NCBI GenBank assembly: GCA_001544655.2
Contig: FCOD02000047.1
Coordinates: 1-36,095 of the forward strand
Reading direction: 5' to 3'
DNA from: Caballeronia turbans
Lineage (GTDB): Bacteria > Pseudomonadota > Gammaproteobacteria > Burkholderiales > Burkholderiaceae
Length of the DNA: 36,095 bases
Shown here piece by piece: positions 1-8,495 of the stretch. Each line of letters begins with the position of its first letter. Position 1 is the stretch's first letter. The notes under the pieces were generated by a model, which ran no database searches, was not told where the DNA came from, and saw only the letters and a list, made by a program, of their open reading frames with translations. A program made the position numbers and the translations under genes.

Positions 1-34
1 AGTAGGTAATCGTCAGGCTCCTCATGCGATAAAC

Positions 35-65
35 AAAAACCCCACCCCGCAAAGGTGGGGTTTTT
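35..65. terminator. Rho-independent terminator, symmetric
   Basis: A 12-bp perfect stem (35-46 pairing with 54-65) encloses a 7-nt loop. It has A-tracts on the left and T-tracts on the right, so it can work in both directions. It most likely ends a gene lying left of the window, because the gene at 170 starts only about 100 bp downstream and reads rightward. Confidence 0.85.
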
Positions 66-169
66 GCGTTTGGGAACGCGCACAGCGAAGGGACGGAAGT
101 CGCGTCTCGCAAGCGCTAAAATCCCCTCCACGTATTCTCAAAACGCACGGCCAGCGCCGTCGATGTCCC

Positions 170-1804
170 ATGCTACGTCTAAGCGAAATCAAGCTCCCGC
201 TCGATCACATCGAATCGGCCATTGAATCTGCGGTTCTCGCACGTCTCGCGGAGATTGGCGTAGCGGCAAACGAACTCCTGAGCTTTCACGTATTTCGCCG
301 TGCGCACGATGCCCGCAAGCGCGCCGATATCAAACTCACCTACATCATCGATGTCGAGCTGCAAGACGAAGCATCGGTGCTGAAGCGTCTTGAGGTCCGT
401 CCCCATCCGCAATGCGGCGTGACGCCGGACATGGCCTATCGTTTCGTGGCGAAAGCGCCGGCGGGTTCGACTCGACTGCGTCCGGTTGTGATCGGCATGG
501 GACCTTGCGGGCTTTTTGCAGGCTTGATCCTCGCGCAGATGGGCTTCCGTCCGATCATCCTCGAGCGCGGCAAGGCCGTGCGTGAGCGAACGAAAGACAC
601 GTGGGGCCTCTGGCGACGCAACGAACTCAACCCGGAGTCGAACGTACAGTTCGGAGAAGGCGGCGCCGGCACGTTTTCCGATGGCAAGCTGTACAGCCAG
701 ATCAAGGATCCGAAGCACTACGGACGCAAAGTGCTCGAGGAATTCGTCAAGGCAGGCGCACCGGAAGACATCCTGTACTTGAGCCGCCCGCACATCGGTA
801 CGTTCCGGCTCGTGAGCATGGTCGAGAAGATGCGCGCGCAGATCCACCACCTCGGCGGTGAAGTGCGATTCCAGCAGCGAGTCGAGGACATCGAGATCGA
901 CAACGGCAAGGTGCGCGGCCTCACGCTTTCGACCGGCGAAACGCTGCGCTGCGATCATGTCGTGCTCGCCGTCGGGCACAGCGCGCGCGACACGTTCCAA
1001 ATGTTGCACGACCGCGGCGTGTACATGGAGGCAAAGCCATTTTCGCTGGGCTTTCGCATCGAACATCCGCAAGGGTTGATCGACAGAAGCCGCTTCGGCA
1101 AGTTCGCGGGTCACGAAAAGCTGGGTGCGGCGGACTACAAAGTGGTCCACCATTGCAGCAACGGCCGCGCGGTGTACAGCTTCTGCATGTGCCCGGGCGG
1201 CACGGTCGTCGCGGCAACGTCGGAGCCGGGGCGCGTTGTGACGAACGGCATGAGTCAATATTCACGCGCCGAACGCAACGCGAATGCCGGCATCGTCGTG
1301 GGCATTACACCGGAAGATTATCCGGGCGGCCCGCTTGCCGGCATCGCGTTTCAACGCAAGTGGGAAGAGCGCGCCTTCGAGTTGGGCGGCGGCGACTACT
1401 CCGCGCCGGGACAACTCGTCGGCGATTTCATCGCGGGGCGCGCGTCGACTACGCTTGGTTCGGTTGTCCCGTCGTACAAGCCGGGCGTGAAGCCGACCGA
1501 TTTGAGCACCGCGTTGCCCGACTACGTCATCGAAGCGATCCGCGAAGCCTTGCCCGAACTCGACAAAAAGATCAAAGGATTCGCGATGCATGACGCCGTA
1601 TTGACCGGCGTCGAAACGCGCACCTCTTCGCCGATTCGCGTGCGCCGCAGGGACGATTATCAGAGCGTCAACGTCGAGGGCCTGTATCCGGCAGGCGAGG
1701 GAGCGGGCTACGCCGGCGGTATCTATTCGGCGGCGATCGATGGCATCGAAGTCGCGGAGGCTGTAGCTTTGCAGATGATGGCGCAACACGCGGCCGCAGT
1801 CTAA
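170..1804 (+). CDS. NAD(P)/FAD-dependent dehydrogenase (COG2509-like)
   Basis: A 544-aa flavoprotein of the uncharacterised FAD-dependent dehydrogenase group. A dinucleotide-binding motif VVIGMGPCGLFAGL lies near residues 105-120, after an N-terminal region of about 100 residues typical of this group. The C-terminus carries the FAD-closing segment GLYPAGEGAGYAGGIYSAA. The middle part (YSFCMCPGG, about residues 335-345) resembles the fold shared with HI0933/BaiN-like flavoproteins. It is probably a soluble cytoplasmic oxidoreductase; its substrate is unknown. The ATG at 170 is the first start in the frame and the length is normal for the family. It stands alone between two terminators, so it is likely monocistronic. 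The family call is firm; the reaction is not. Confidence 0.9.
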   Translation: MLRLSEIKLPLDHIESAIESAVLARLAEIGVAANELLSFHVFRRAHDARKRADIKLTYIIDVELQDEASVLKRLEVRPHPQCGVTPDMAYRFVAKAPAGSTRLRPVVIGMGPCGLFAGLILAQMGFRPIILERGKAVRERTKDTWGLWRRNELNPESNVQFGEGGAGTFSDGKLYSQIKDPKHYGRKVLEEFVKAGAPEDILYLSRPHIGTFRLVSMVEKMRAQIHHLGGEVRFQQRVEDIEIDNGKVRGLTLSTGETLRCDHVVLAVGHSARDTFQMLHDRGVYMEAKPFSLGFRIEHPQGLIDRSRFGKFAGHEKLGAADYKVVHHCSNGRAVYSFCMCPGGTVVAATSEPGRVVTNGMSQYSRAERNANAGIVVGITPEDYPGGPLAGIAFQRKWEERAFELGGGDYSAPGQLVGDFIAGRASTTLGSVVPSYKPGVKPTDLSTALPDYVIEAIREALPELDKKIKGFAMHDAVLTGVETRTSSPIRVRRRDDYQSVNVEGLYPAGEGAGYAGGIYSAAIDGIEVAEAVALQMMAQHAAAV

Positions 1805-1838
1805 AAAAAGGGCGCATCGGTCAATCCGCTGCGCCCTT
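1803..1838 (-). terminator. Terminator of the hexonate operon
   Basis: A 9-bp stem (1808-1816 with 1830-1838) has a 13-nt loop. Read leftward, the stem is followed by a run of T (the A-run at 1803-1809), so it is oriented to stop the minus-strand operon whose last stop codon is at 1864. It overlaps the stop codon of the rightward gene ending at 1804. Confidence 0.8.
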
Positions 1839-1863
1839 CACAACTAAAACCACGGTAAAAAAC

Positions 1864-3405
1864 TCAGGTCACCACACCCACCTGCCAGGGCACGAACTCG
1901 CTCTGTCCGTATCCATGCAGTTCGCTCTTCGACGCCACGCCTGATGCGCAGTCGAGCATCATCTGGAAGATCTGTTCGCCGAGCTGCTCGATGGTCGCCG
2001 ATCCATCGATCACGCCGCCGCAGTTGATATCCATATCCTCTTCCTGACGCTCCCACAACGCGGTGTTCGTCGCGAGCTTGAGCGAAGGCGAGGGCGCGCA
2101 TCCATAGGCGGAGCCGCGGCCCGTCGTGAAGCAGATCAGATTCGCGCCCGAGGCGACCTGTCCCGTCGCGGACATCGGATCGTAGCCGGGCGAATCCATG
2201 AAGACGAAACCCTTCGCGTCGATGCGCTGCGCGTACTCGTACACTTCGACGAGATTGGTCGTCCCGCCCTTCGCGACCGCGCCGAGCGACTTTTCGAGGA
2301 TCGTCGTGAGACCGCCGACCTTGTTGCCGGCAGACGGATTGTTGTCCATCGCCGCGCCGTTGCGCGCGCAGTACTCTTCCCACCACTTGATGCGCGCGAG
2401 CAGTTTCTCGCCGACTTCGCGGCTCACTGCCCGGCGCGTCAGCAGATGCTCCGCGCCGTACACTTCGGGCGTCTCGGAGAGAATCGCCGTTCCGCCGTGC
2501 GCGACGAGCTTGTCGACCGCGGCGCCCAAAGCCGGATTCGCCGAGATGCCGGAATAACCATCCGAGCCACCGCACTGCAATCCGACGACCAGATGCGCCG
2601 CTGGCACCGGCTCGCGCTGCACGCGATTCGCATCTGCGAGCATTTCCTTGATCATCGCGATACCGCGCTCGATCGTCTTTCGCGTGCCACCGCTGTCCTG
2701 AATCGTGAAGCTGCGCAGTTTCGCGCCGTCCTTCAAGCCGCTCGATTCGAGCACGCCCGAAATCTGGTTCGTCTCGCAGCCTAGTCCGACGAACAGCACG
2801 GAATGAAAGTTCGGATGCACGGCGTAACCCGAAAGCGTGCGGCGCAGAATGCCGAGCCCTTCGCCCTGCATGTCGATACCGCATCCGAGTCCATGCGTGA
2901 GCGCGATCACGCCATCCACGTTCGGATAATCCGCGAGCGCTTCCGGATGCACATCGCGCCGGAAGTGATCGGCGATGGCGCGCGCAACCGTCGCCGAGCA
3001 GTTCACGCTCGTCAGCACGCCGACGAAATTGCGCGTCGCCACGCGGCCGTCGTCCCGGCGGATGCCCATGAACGTCGCGGGCTTCTCGACGAACGGCGTA
3101 GGGTGCGAATCGACGCCGAACTCGTGCTCACGCGCGAAATCGGCCATCGACAGATTGTGCGTGTGCACGTGCTGTCCACGCGAAATCGGCTCGCGCGCCA
3201 CGCCGATGATCTGGTTGTAGCGTTTCACAGGCGCGCCCGCGGCGATGTCACGGGTCGCGATCTTGTGTCCCGGCGGAATGAGCCCCGCGACGACGAGATC
3301 CTCCGACGCGATCCGCGCGCCGGAGACCAGTTGACGCGTCGCGATCACGACGTCGTCGTTCGGGTGCAGCCTGATGACCGCATGGTCGGTGGATGTGGTG
3401 GACAT
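1864..3405 (-). CDS. uxaA: UxaA/GarD-family dehydratase (altronate dehydratase)
   Basis: A 513-aa protein of the altronate/galactarate dehydratase family. It removes water from a hexonate; D-altronate to 2-keto-3-deoxy-D-gluconate is the best guess. Residues 1 to about 85 form a SAF domain (VIRLHPNDDVVIATRQL, with HVHTHNL at its end). The catalytic body follows, with RVATRNFVGVLTSVNCSA and LQCGGSDGYSGISANPALG, typical of UxaA. The frame stays open upstream to 4077, but that part overlaps the transporter gene antiparallel-free in another frame and has no family match. The ATG at 3405 begins the SAF domain and lies 11 bp after the transporter stop, which fits an operon. Galactarate dehydratase activity cannot be excluded from sequence alone. 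Confidence 0.88.
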   Translation of the reverse strand: MSTTSTDHAVIRLHPNDDVVIATRQLVSGARIASEDLVVAGLIPPGHKIATRDIAAGAPVKRYNQIIGVAREPISRGQHVHTHNLSMADFAREHEFGVDSHPTPFVEKPATFMGIRRDDGRVATRNFVGVLTSVNCSATVARAIADHFRRDVHPEALADYPNVDGVIALTHGLGCGIDMQGEGLGILRRTLSGYAVHPNFHSVLFVGLGCETNQISGVLESSGLKDGAKLRSFTIQDSGGTRKTIERGIAMIKEMLADANRVQREPVPAAHLVVGLQCGGSDGYSGISANPALGAAVDKLVAHGGTAILSETPEVYGAEHLLTRRAVSREVGEKLLARIKWWEEYCARNGAAMDNNPSAGNKVGGLTTILEKSLGAVAKGGTTNLVEVYEYAQRIDAKGFVFMDSPGYDPMSATGQVASGANLICFTTGRGSAYGCAPSPSLKLATNTALWERQEEDMDINCGGVIDGSATIEQLGEQIFQMMLDCASGVASKSELHGYGQSEFVPWQVGVVT

Positions 3406-3416
3406 GGTTCTATTTC

Positions 3417-4703
3417 TCAGACCGTGGAAGGTGCGCGAGTGTCGCGTCGGGCTTGCTCTTCTTCGGCGCGATTGAGCGGTTCGATCTTGCCGACGATTAC
3501 AAGATAGCTGAACGCGCCGAGGAAGCAGAAGCCGCCTGCGACACACAGCGGAATCACGAACGAGCCCTTGGTGATCGCGAGCATCACGCCGGTGAAGGTC
3601 GTGATGACGATGCCCGCCAGGTTCGACGCGAAGTTTTGAATGCCGCCGATCGAGGCGACGTGATCCGGGGTCGGTGCAACGTCGCTCGGCAGCGACCAGA
3701 TGCTGGCGGCCGCGAACGCGAGGCTGGCGTAAGCAATGCCGAAGAACGCGAGCATCAGATAAATGTTCGTGACGAACGCGCAAAGCGTGATGACCGACGA
3801 AAGCAGCATGCCGCCGACCATGCAGGTCTTGCGCGCGGCGGTGAGGCTCCAGCCGCGTTTGAAGAGCGCGTCCGACACCCAGCCGCCGAACCAGCCGCCC
3901 GGAATCGACATCAGCGCCGGAATCGTGCCGAGCGTGCCGAGCGATTTGAGCGAGAAGCCGTGCGCCTGCACGAGATAGCTCGGGAACCAGGTGATGAAGA
4001 AGTAGATGACGAAGTTCAGGCAGAAGAAGCCGAGCATCATGCCCCACAGCGTGCGGTACTTGAAAAGCGAAGCCCACGACACCTTGGTCCGCGGTGCGAC
4101 CGGCTGCACCGGCGCGGCATCCGTTTCGCCCGTCAGATCGCCCGTCGACTTGTTACGGTAGATCAGGAACCAGCCGAGAATCCACACGAAGCCGATCACG
4201 CCGGTGATGACGAACGACGCTTCCCAGCCAAACGAGCTGATGATGAGGGCGACGACCGGAATGGACAGTGCCGAACCCACGCGCGAGCCGCTATCGAAGA
4301 TGCTGGTCGCGAATGCGCGCTGCTCCTTCCTGAACCATTGCGACACGAGCTTCGCGCACGACGGATACGCGCCCGCCTCGCCGATGCCCAGCATCAGGCG
4401 GCAGCCGAACATACCGGCGACGCTCGTCGCGACGGCGGTGAGTGCCGTGAAGACCGACCACCAGCCCACCGCGAGCGGCAACGCGATACGCGCGCCGACG
4501 CGATCGACGAACCAGCCGAACGGCATCTGCATGAGCGCGTAGCTCCAGAAAAAGCCGCTCAGGATGAAGCCCATTTCAGCGGGGCCGATGCCGAGCGCCT
4601 TTTCGATCTGCGGCGCGGCGACGGCGAGGTTCGCGCGATCGATGTAATTGATCGCAATTGCCAGAAAAGCCAGAAATATCACTACCCAACGCATTTTGCG
4701 CAT
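3417..4703 (-). CDS. MFS transporter, anion:cation symporter (hexuronate/hexonate) type
   Basis: A 428-aa inner-membrane protein with about 12 hydrophobic segments. The N-terminus has the ACS-family signature NYIDRANLAVAAP, as in ExuT and GudP. The loop between helices 2 and 3 has the MFS motif GWFVDRVGARIALP. It lies between an oxidoreductase and a UxaA-type dehydratase, which supports uptake of a sugar acid such as galacturonate, tagaturonate or altronate, driven by protons. A strong Shine-Dalgarno sequence (GAGGAG) lies 7-8 bp before the ATG at 4703. The 131-bp gap from the upstream gene is the largest in the operon and shows no terminator. The exact substrate is an inference. Confidence 0.88.
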   Translation of the reverse strand: MRKMRWVVIFLAFLAIAINYIDRANLAVAAPQIEKALGIGPAEMGFILSGFFWSYALMQMPFGWFVDRVGARIALPLAVGWWSVFTALTAVATSVAGMFGCRLMLGIGEAGAYPSCAKLVSQWFRKEQRAFATSIFDSGSRVGSALSIPVVALIISSFGWEASFVITGVIGFVWILGWFLIYRNKSTGDLTGETDAAPVQPVAPRTKVSWASLFKYRTLWGMMLGFFCLNFVIYFFITWFPSYLVQAHGFSLKSLGTLGTIPALMSIPGGWFGGWVSDALFKRGWSLTAARKTCMVGGMLLSSVITLCAFVTNIYLMLAFFGIAYASLAFAAASIWSLPSDVAPTPDHVASIGGIQNFASNLAGIVITTFTGVMLAITKGSFVIPLCVAGGFCFLGAFSYLVIVGKIEPLNRAEEEQARRDTRAPSTV

Positions 4704-4834
4704 CGCTTGTCTCCTCAGTGGTGCGGCACTTCATGTGTTCCGGCTCGATCCGCGATGCCGGCGCGGTGAGCCGTGATTCAAAAGGAATTCGGAAACGCGC
4801 GGTCTGCTTCTCCGGCGGACCTTTGCGCGGTGAC

Positions 4835-5959
4835 TCAACGTGCGGCCAGCGCGTCGCGCAGGCGCTTCTGCTCGATGTCGAGATTCAATTCGCGCGCAAG
4901 CTCGATGACGGGCTGAAAACGCCGCACTTTCTTCTCGTCGTGATTGCGCGCGATGTCCGCGAGCCGATGCACGAGAAACGGGTTCTCGAAGCGGTCGCGC
5001 ACGCTCGACAGGTAGTCCGCCGCGACATCGCCCTTGCCGAGCGCCTCGAACACCGGCAACACTTCGTCGCGCCACGTCGCTTCGAGCGGCTCGCGATACG
5101 CGGAATCACGCATTGCGTCGAGCACGGTCATGTCGTGCGAGCCTGCGCGCGTGCGCCAGATTTCCGCGAGCATCGTATGGCCGAGATTCAGCATCAGGAG
5201 CTTGAGTCGTTCGTAATGCGCGAGATCGTCCGTAACGACAATGTCCTCGTGCTCGCACGGCAGCACCATGCCTGCCTGTCGCTCGATCGCCCACAGCGCG
5301 TACGGCTCCGCGATCGCGCCGACAGGCACAATCGGCTCCGACACGATCCGGTCCACGAGCGAATTCACCCACACGCAGTCTTTCGTGAGATAGCCAATGA
5401 ACGCCTCGTCGACGTTCCAGCCGCGCGCGACCCCGATCACCAGATCGCGCAGCGTGTCGCCGTTGCGCGAAACCAGTTCACAGGGCAAAAGCGTGACCGG
5501 CGCCGCGCCCGCTTCATATCGGGCGTGGAGCAGCACCGCGAGCTTTGCCGCGAAACCGCGCGGGGTGCGTTCGCCTTCCAGCAGATCGGCGGTGTCGGTA
5601 TCAAAGAGCGCGTAGCCGGCGTCCGCCGTGTTCGAGACGATCACTTTCACGTCGCGCTTCACGCGCTCGAGCAGCAAAGCCCAGTCCTCGTTCGCGTGCA
5701 GGGCTTCTGCGATCGAGTCGCATTCGACGAGCGTATCGACGGTTTCTTCCCCTCGACGGCCGCGAATGCGAACCGGATAACGTCCGGCCGCGCGCAACGC
5801 CTCGACGCGCGCGCGGCTATCGTCGCTGGCGGTGGTCTGAACGACGGTGATCTTTCCGAGGGCCTTCGCCGGATCGCGGCGCGCCGCGTCGCTGACGAAG
5901 AAATCCACGTGCGCCTGCAGAAAACGGCTCGTGCCGAATTGAAGAATCGGATTGCTCAT
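4835..5959 (-). CDS. Mannitol dehydrogenase-family oxidoreductase (UxaB-like tagaturonate reductase candidate)
   Basis: A 374-aa NAD-dependent polyol/hexonate dehydrogenase. The N-terminal half begins ILQFGTSRFLQAHVDFF, the family's nucleotide-binding start. VIVSNTADAGY lies near residue 115 and VTLLPCELVSRNGDTLRDLV near residue 160, both typical of this family. Next to a UxaA-type dehydratase, reduction of tagaturonate to altronate is the natural assignment. It is, however, about 110 residues shorter than E. coli UxaB and closer in size to MtlD, so the substrate is uncertain. The ATG at 5959 fits the domain start; a GTG at 6022 would add residues without family match. It is the first gene of the leftward operon and is preceded by a good promoter. 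Confidence 0.82.
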   Translation of the reverse strand: MSNPILQFGTSRFLQAHVDFFVSDAARRDPAKALGKITVVQTTASDDSRARVEALRAAGRYPVRIRGRRGEETVDTLVECDSIAEALHANEDWALLLERVKRDVKVIVSNTADAGYALFDTDTADLLEGERTPRGFAAKLAVLLHARYEAGAAPVTLLPCELVSRNGDTLRDLVIGVARGWNVDEAFIGYLTKDCVWVNSLVDRIVSEPIVPVGAIAEPYALWAIERQAGMVLPCEHEDIVVTDDLAHYERLKLLMLNLGHTMLAEIWRTRAGSHDMTVLDAMRDSAYREPLEATWRDEVLPVFEALGKGDVAADYLSSVRDRFENPFLVHRLADIARNHDEKKVRRFQPVIELARELNLDIEQKRLRDALAAR

Positions 5960-6016
5960 CGTCGGGAGCTTGAGAATAGTCGAGTGGGAACGGTTCCAGA
6001 GCGCCGTAAAAAAAAT

Positions 6017-6028
6017 GGCCACCTGGCC
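6017..6028. promoter_or_regulatory. Candidate operator GGCCA-CC-TGGCC
   Basis: An inverted repeat with 5-bp arms around a 2-bp centre sits just downstream of the predicted start of the leftward transcript. That is a good place for repression by the adjacent FadR-type GntR regulator, whose family often binds short palindromes with a short centre. Assignment to this regulator is inference. Confidence 0.4.
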
Positions 6029-6040
6029 TTACCGGATTGC

Positions 6041-6070
6041 ATACTAGAGGCTCGAAACGCAATTGGTCAA
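6041..6070 (-). promoter_or_regulatory. Sigma-70-like promoter of the hexonate operon
   Basis: On the minus strand a -35 box TTGACC (6065-6070, 5 of 6 consensus bases) and a -10 box TAGTAT (6041-6046, 4 of 6) are separated by 18 bp. Transcription would start near 6034, about 75 nt before the ATG at 5959. Confidence 0.55.
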
Positions 6071-6177
6071 GCCACTTGTAAGCGGGCTGAGAACGACGAA
6101 TGCCCACCGCACGGCGCGTCAACCCTTCCGCTGATTACAATCCACGTTTTCCCCGAGATGAAAGCAGGAGCCAGCAC

Positions 6178-6876
6178 GTGAGCGTGAAACCAGCCGAGAC
6201 GCGACGCCTGTATCTCCAGATCGCCGACAAGTTGCGCGGACTGATCGAGCAGCAGGATTTCGCCCCGAACGGCCGCCTGCCATCAGAGCGTGAACTGGCG
6301 CAGACGCTCGGCGTGTCGCGGCCATCCGTGCGCGAGGCGCTCGTCGCGCTGGAACTGGAGGGGCGCGTCGAAATACGCATGGGTTCGGGCGTGTACATCG
6401 TCGCGACGCCGGCGGCCACGCCGCCGGCGACCGAAGCGGAACTGGGCGAGAGTCCGATCGAAATCATGACCGCGCGCAGCGTGATCGAGGGCGCGATCGC
6501 GGCCAGCGTCGCACCGTTTGCGAAACCGAAGGCATTGAAGGCGCTGCGCACGGTGTACGAGACGATGGCGCGCGAAGTCGAAAACGGCCAGGTGCCGATG
6601 AGCGCCGATCGCGCATTTCACATTGCCATCGCGCAAATGACGGGCAACGACGTGCTCGTGCGAACGGTCGGCAGTCTGTACGACGAGCGGCACAGCCCGT
6701 TGTCGTCGACGCTACGCGGGCACTTCGAAGGGGAGGAAACGTGGGCGGCCGCGCTCGGCGAGCATCGCGAAATTCTCGAAGCGCTGGAAGCGCGCGATGC
6801 AATACAGGCACAGGCCGCGATGCAGCGGCACATGCGTCAGTCCGCGGCGCGCCTGATGACGAAACGCAAAGGCTGA
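6178..6876 (+). CDS. FadR-type GntR-family transcriptional regulator
   Basis: A 232-aa cytoplasmic DNA-binding regulator. Residues of about 8-75 form the GntR winged helix-turn-helix (LPSERELAQTLGVSRPSVRE, then GSGVYI in the wing). The C-terminal half is an all-helical FCD effector domain (RSVIEGAIAA, then DRAFHIAIAQMTGN), whose histidines usually bind a metal and a carboxylate ligand. The chosen start is GTG at 6178, preceded by GCAGGAG at good spacing; an ATG at 6100 would add 26 residues without domain match. It is divergent from the hexonate operon and probably represses it, released by a hexuronate or hexonate, as known for ExuR and UxuR. Confidence 0.9.
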   Translation: MSVKPAETRRLYLQIADKLRGLIEQQDFAPNGRLPSERELAQTLGVSRPSVREALVALELEGRVEIRMGSGVYIVATPAATPPATEAELGESPIEIMTARSVIEGAIAASVAPFAKPKALKALRTVYETMAREVENGQVPMSADRAFHIAIAQMTGNDVLVRTVGSLYDERHSPLSSTLRGHFEGEETWAAALGEHREILEALEARDAIQAQAAMQRHMRQSAARLMTKRKG

Positions 6877-6924
6877 CCCCGGCGCGCGTCCGAAGCGCGC
6901 ACCGAGGCCGAAGACGTGTCCGTG

Positions 6925-7245
6925 TCAGCCAGGATACGCTTCATCGACCTTCAGACCCGCCAGCTTGAAGATGACGCGCAGCGTTTGCGGCGCGATCTCC
7001 CGGCGTGAGGCAAGCGTCGTCAGGACGAAATCCATCACCTTGGCGTACTTCAGCATGGTCAGGCATGTCTCGATGTCGGTGGATCCGTCGCGCATCGACT
7101 CGGCGAGGCGCAACATTTCCACGGAAATCTCTCGGGCCATTTCCAGTTCGAGTTGCTGCTTTTCACTCCACGCGGGCATCGCGGTCAGTGTCGCAAGCAT
7201 CTCCTGAAACTGTTTCTCTGCTTTTTTGTCGGGGATCGCATCCAT
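6925..7245 (-). CDS. Hypothetical protein, 106 aa, helical
   Basis: I do not recognise a family. The protein is short, soluble and rich in residues that form helices (MLATLTAMPAWSEKQQLELE, MLRLAESMRDG, FVLTTLASRREI). It has no signal peptide and a single cysteine in TCLTMLKYAK. It looks real because a Shine-Dalgarno-like GAGAGGAC precedes the ATG at 7245, the amino-acid composition is natural, and no better frame competes. It points left and faces the GntR gene tail to tail, with a 48-bp gap. A 12-bp palindrome lies about 60 bp upstream of its start. Confidence 0.7.
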   Translation of the reverse strand: MDAIPDKKAEKQFQEMLATLTAMPAWSEKQQLELEMAREISVEMLRLAESMRDGSTDIETCLTMLKYAKVMDFVLTTLASRREIAPQTLRVIFKLAGLKVDEAYPG

Positions 7246-7303
7246 CGCCGTCCTCTCATGATCATGGCGCCGGCGAGTCGCATTCGCCGCGCTGCGCGTT
7301 AGG

Positions 7304-7315
7304 TGTTACGTAACA
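7304..7315. promoter_or_regulatory. 12-bp perfect palindrome TGTTACGTAACA
   Basis: A perfect palindrome in the 374-bp gap (7246-7619) between two divergent genes, 59 bp from the start of the leftward gene. The symmetry and position suggest a binding site for a dimeric regulator. No regulator gene is adjacent. Apart from this site I see no clear promoter, RNA or gene in the gap. Confidence 0.4.
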
Positions 7316-7619
7316 AGACCGGTGAAGGGCAAAGACTTCACGTGCCGGGACGCGGCTTGTTACCAGCTTGCTGCTCTTGTTGCTGCATCGGTACGCGGCC
7401 GAAGGCCACGCGGTGTCGTCTTTTCCGATGGCCTTATCGTCGGACGACGCACAATCTGTTCCACGCGCAATTGCCGCCGCGCACTGGCTCATCTTCAATG
7501 ACCGGAACGAGAGCGTCTTTGCGCTTTTGGGTAAACTTCCTCTTTTGAGACGGCAGAACCAGCGGTTAGCGCACATTCGGCGCGAACATGCTCCGTTTTT
7601 TATTGATCGAACCTATACG

Positions 7620-8495
7620 ATGACCAGGAAGTCCCCCGCGTCGGCTCCGGGCACGCCCGACCCCTCCACCAAACACGAGATTCGTCCAGGACAGTCAATC
7701 GAACTGCTGAAGGAACTGCATATCCTCACGCGCGACGGAAAGATGAATCAAGACAGCCGTCGCAAACTGAAACAGGTCTACCACCTCTATCAGTTCATCG
7801 AACCGCTTCTCGCCGAAGTTCATGCGCGCCAAGGGGCCGTATCACTCGTCGACCACGGAGCAGGAAAATCCTATCTCGGGTTTATTCTCTACGATCTCTT
7901 CTTCAAGACTCTGCGCGATCGGTCACACATCTTTGGAATCGAGACGCGTGAAGAGCTGGTAAAAAGATCCGAAGAATTGGCGGAGCGCCTCGGGTTTACG
8001 GGGATGTCATTTCTGAATCTGTCGGTGGCCGAATCAATTGATTCAGATCGTCTGCCTGATTCCATCGATATCGTCACCGCACTGCATGCGTGCAATACCG
8101 CCACCGACGACGCCATCCAGTTCGCTCTGCAGAAGAAAGCGAAGTACATCGTGGTCGTGCCGTGCTGTCAGGCCGAAGTGGCTTCGGTGCTGCGAAAGAA
8201 CAAAGGGCACTCGCTCTCGAAGAACGTGCTGACGGAAATGTGGCGGCACCCGCTGCATACGCGCGAATTTGGGAGCCAGATCACCAATGTGCTCCGTTGC
8301 CTGCAACTCGAATCGCACGGATATCAGGTGAGCGTGACGGAACTCGTCGGCTGGGAACATTCGATGAAAAACGAGCTCATCGTGGCGCAATTCAAGGATC
8401 TGCCGCGCGGGCGGCCCGCGCAAAGGCTCTCGGATGTGCTCGAAACGCTCGGACTGGACGAATTGCGCGAGCGATTCTTCACGCCCGCGCACTGA
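7620..8495 (+). CDS. Class I SAM-dependent methyltransferase (Methyltransf_32-like)
   Basis: A 291-aa protein. SAM-binding motif I reads DHGAGKSYLG (residues 78-87). It is followed by FGIETREELV, ALHACNTATDDAI (154-166) and VVVPCCQAEV, with the paired cysteines at 182-183. These features match the Methyltransf_32 family, which includes eukaryotic METTL25/GSTCD-type proteins; the methylated substrate is unknown. The ATG at 7620 is chosen because earlier in-frame starts (7368, 7431) give a segment without domain character. No Shine-Dalgarno is visible before 7620, so the N-terminus is uncertain. The stop codon abuts the stop of the convergent DUF1415 gene with no gap. Confidence 0.82.
   Translation: MTRKSPASAPGTPDPSTKHEIRPGQSIELLKELHILTRDGKMNQDSRRKLKQVYHLYQFIEPLLAEVHARQGAVSLVDHGAGKSYLGFILYDLFFKTLRDRSHIFGIETREELVKRSEELAERLGFTGMSFLNLSVAESIDSDRLPDSIDIVTALHACNTATDDAIQFALQKKAKYIVVVPCCQAEVASVLRKNKGHSLSKNVLTEMWRHPLHTREFGSQITNVLRCLQLESHGYQVSVTELVGWEHSMKNELIVAQFKDLPRGRPAQRLSDVLETLGLDELRERFFTPAH

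Noticed and set aside
3406-4077. Upstream extension of the UxaA-type dehydratase frame
   Set aside because: It lies wholly inside the transporter gene, has no family match and bypasses a start codon that fits the SAF domain.
7368-7619. N-terminal extension of the methyltransferase
   Set aside because: The added segment has no domain character. I kept 7620 but note that it lacks a ribosome site.
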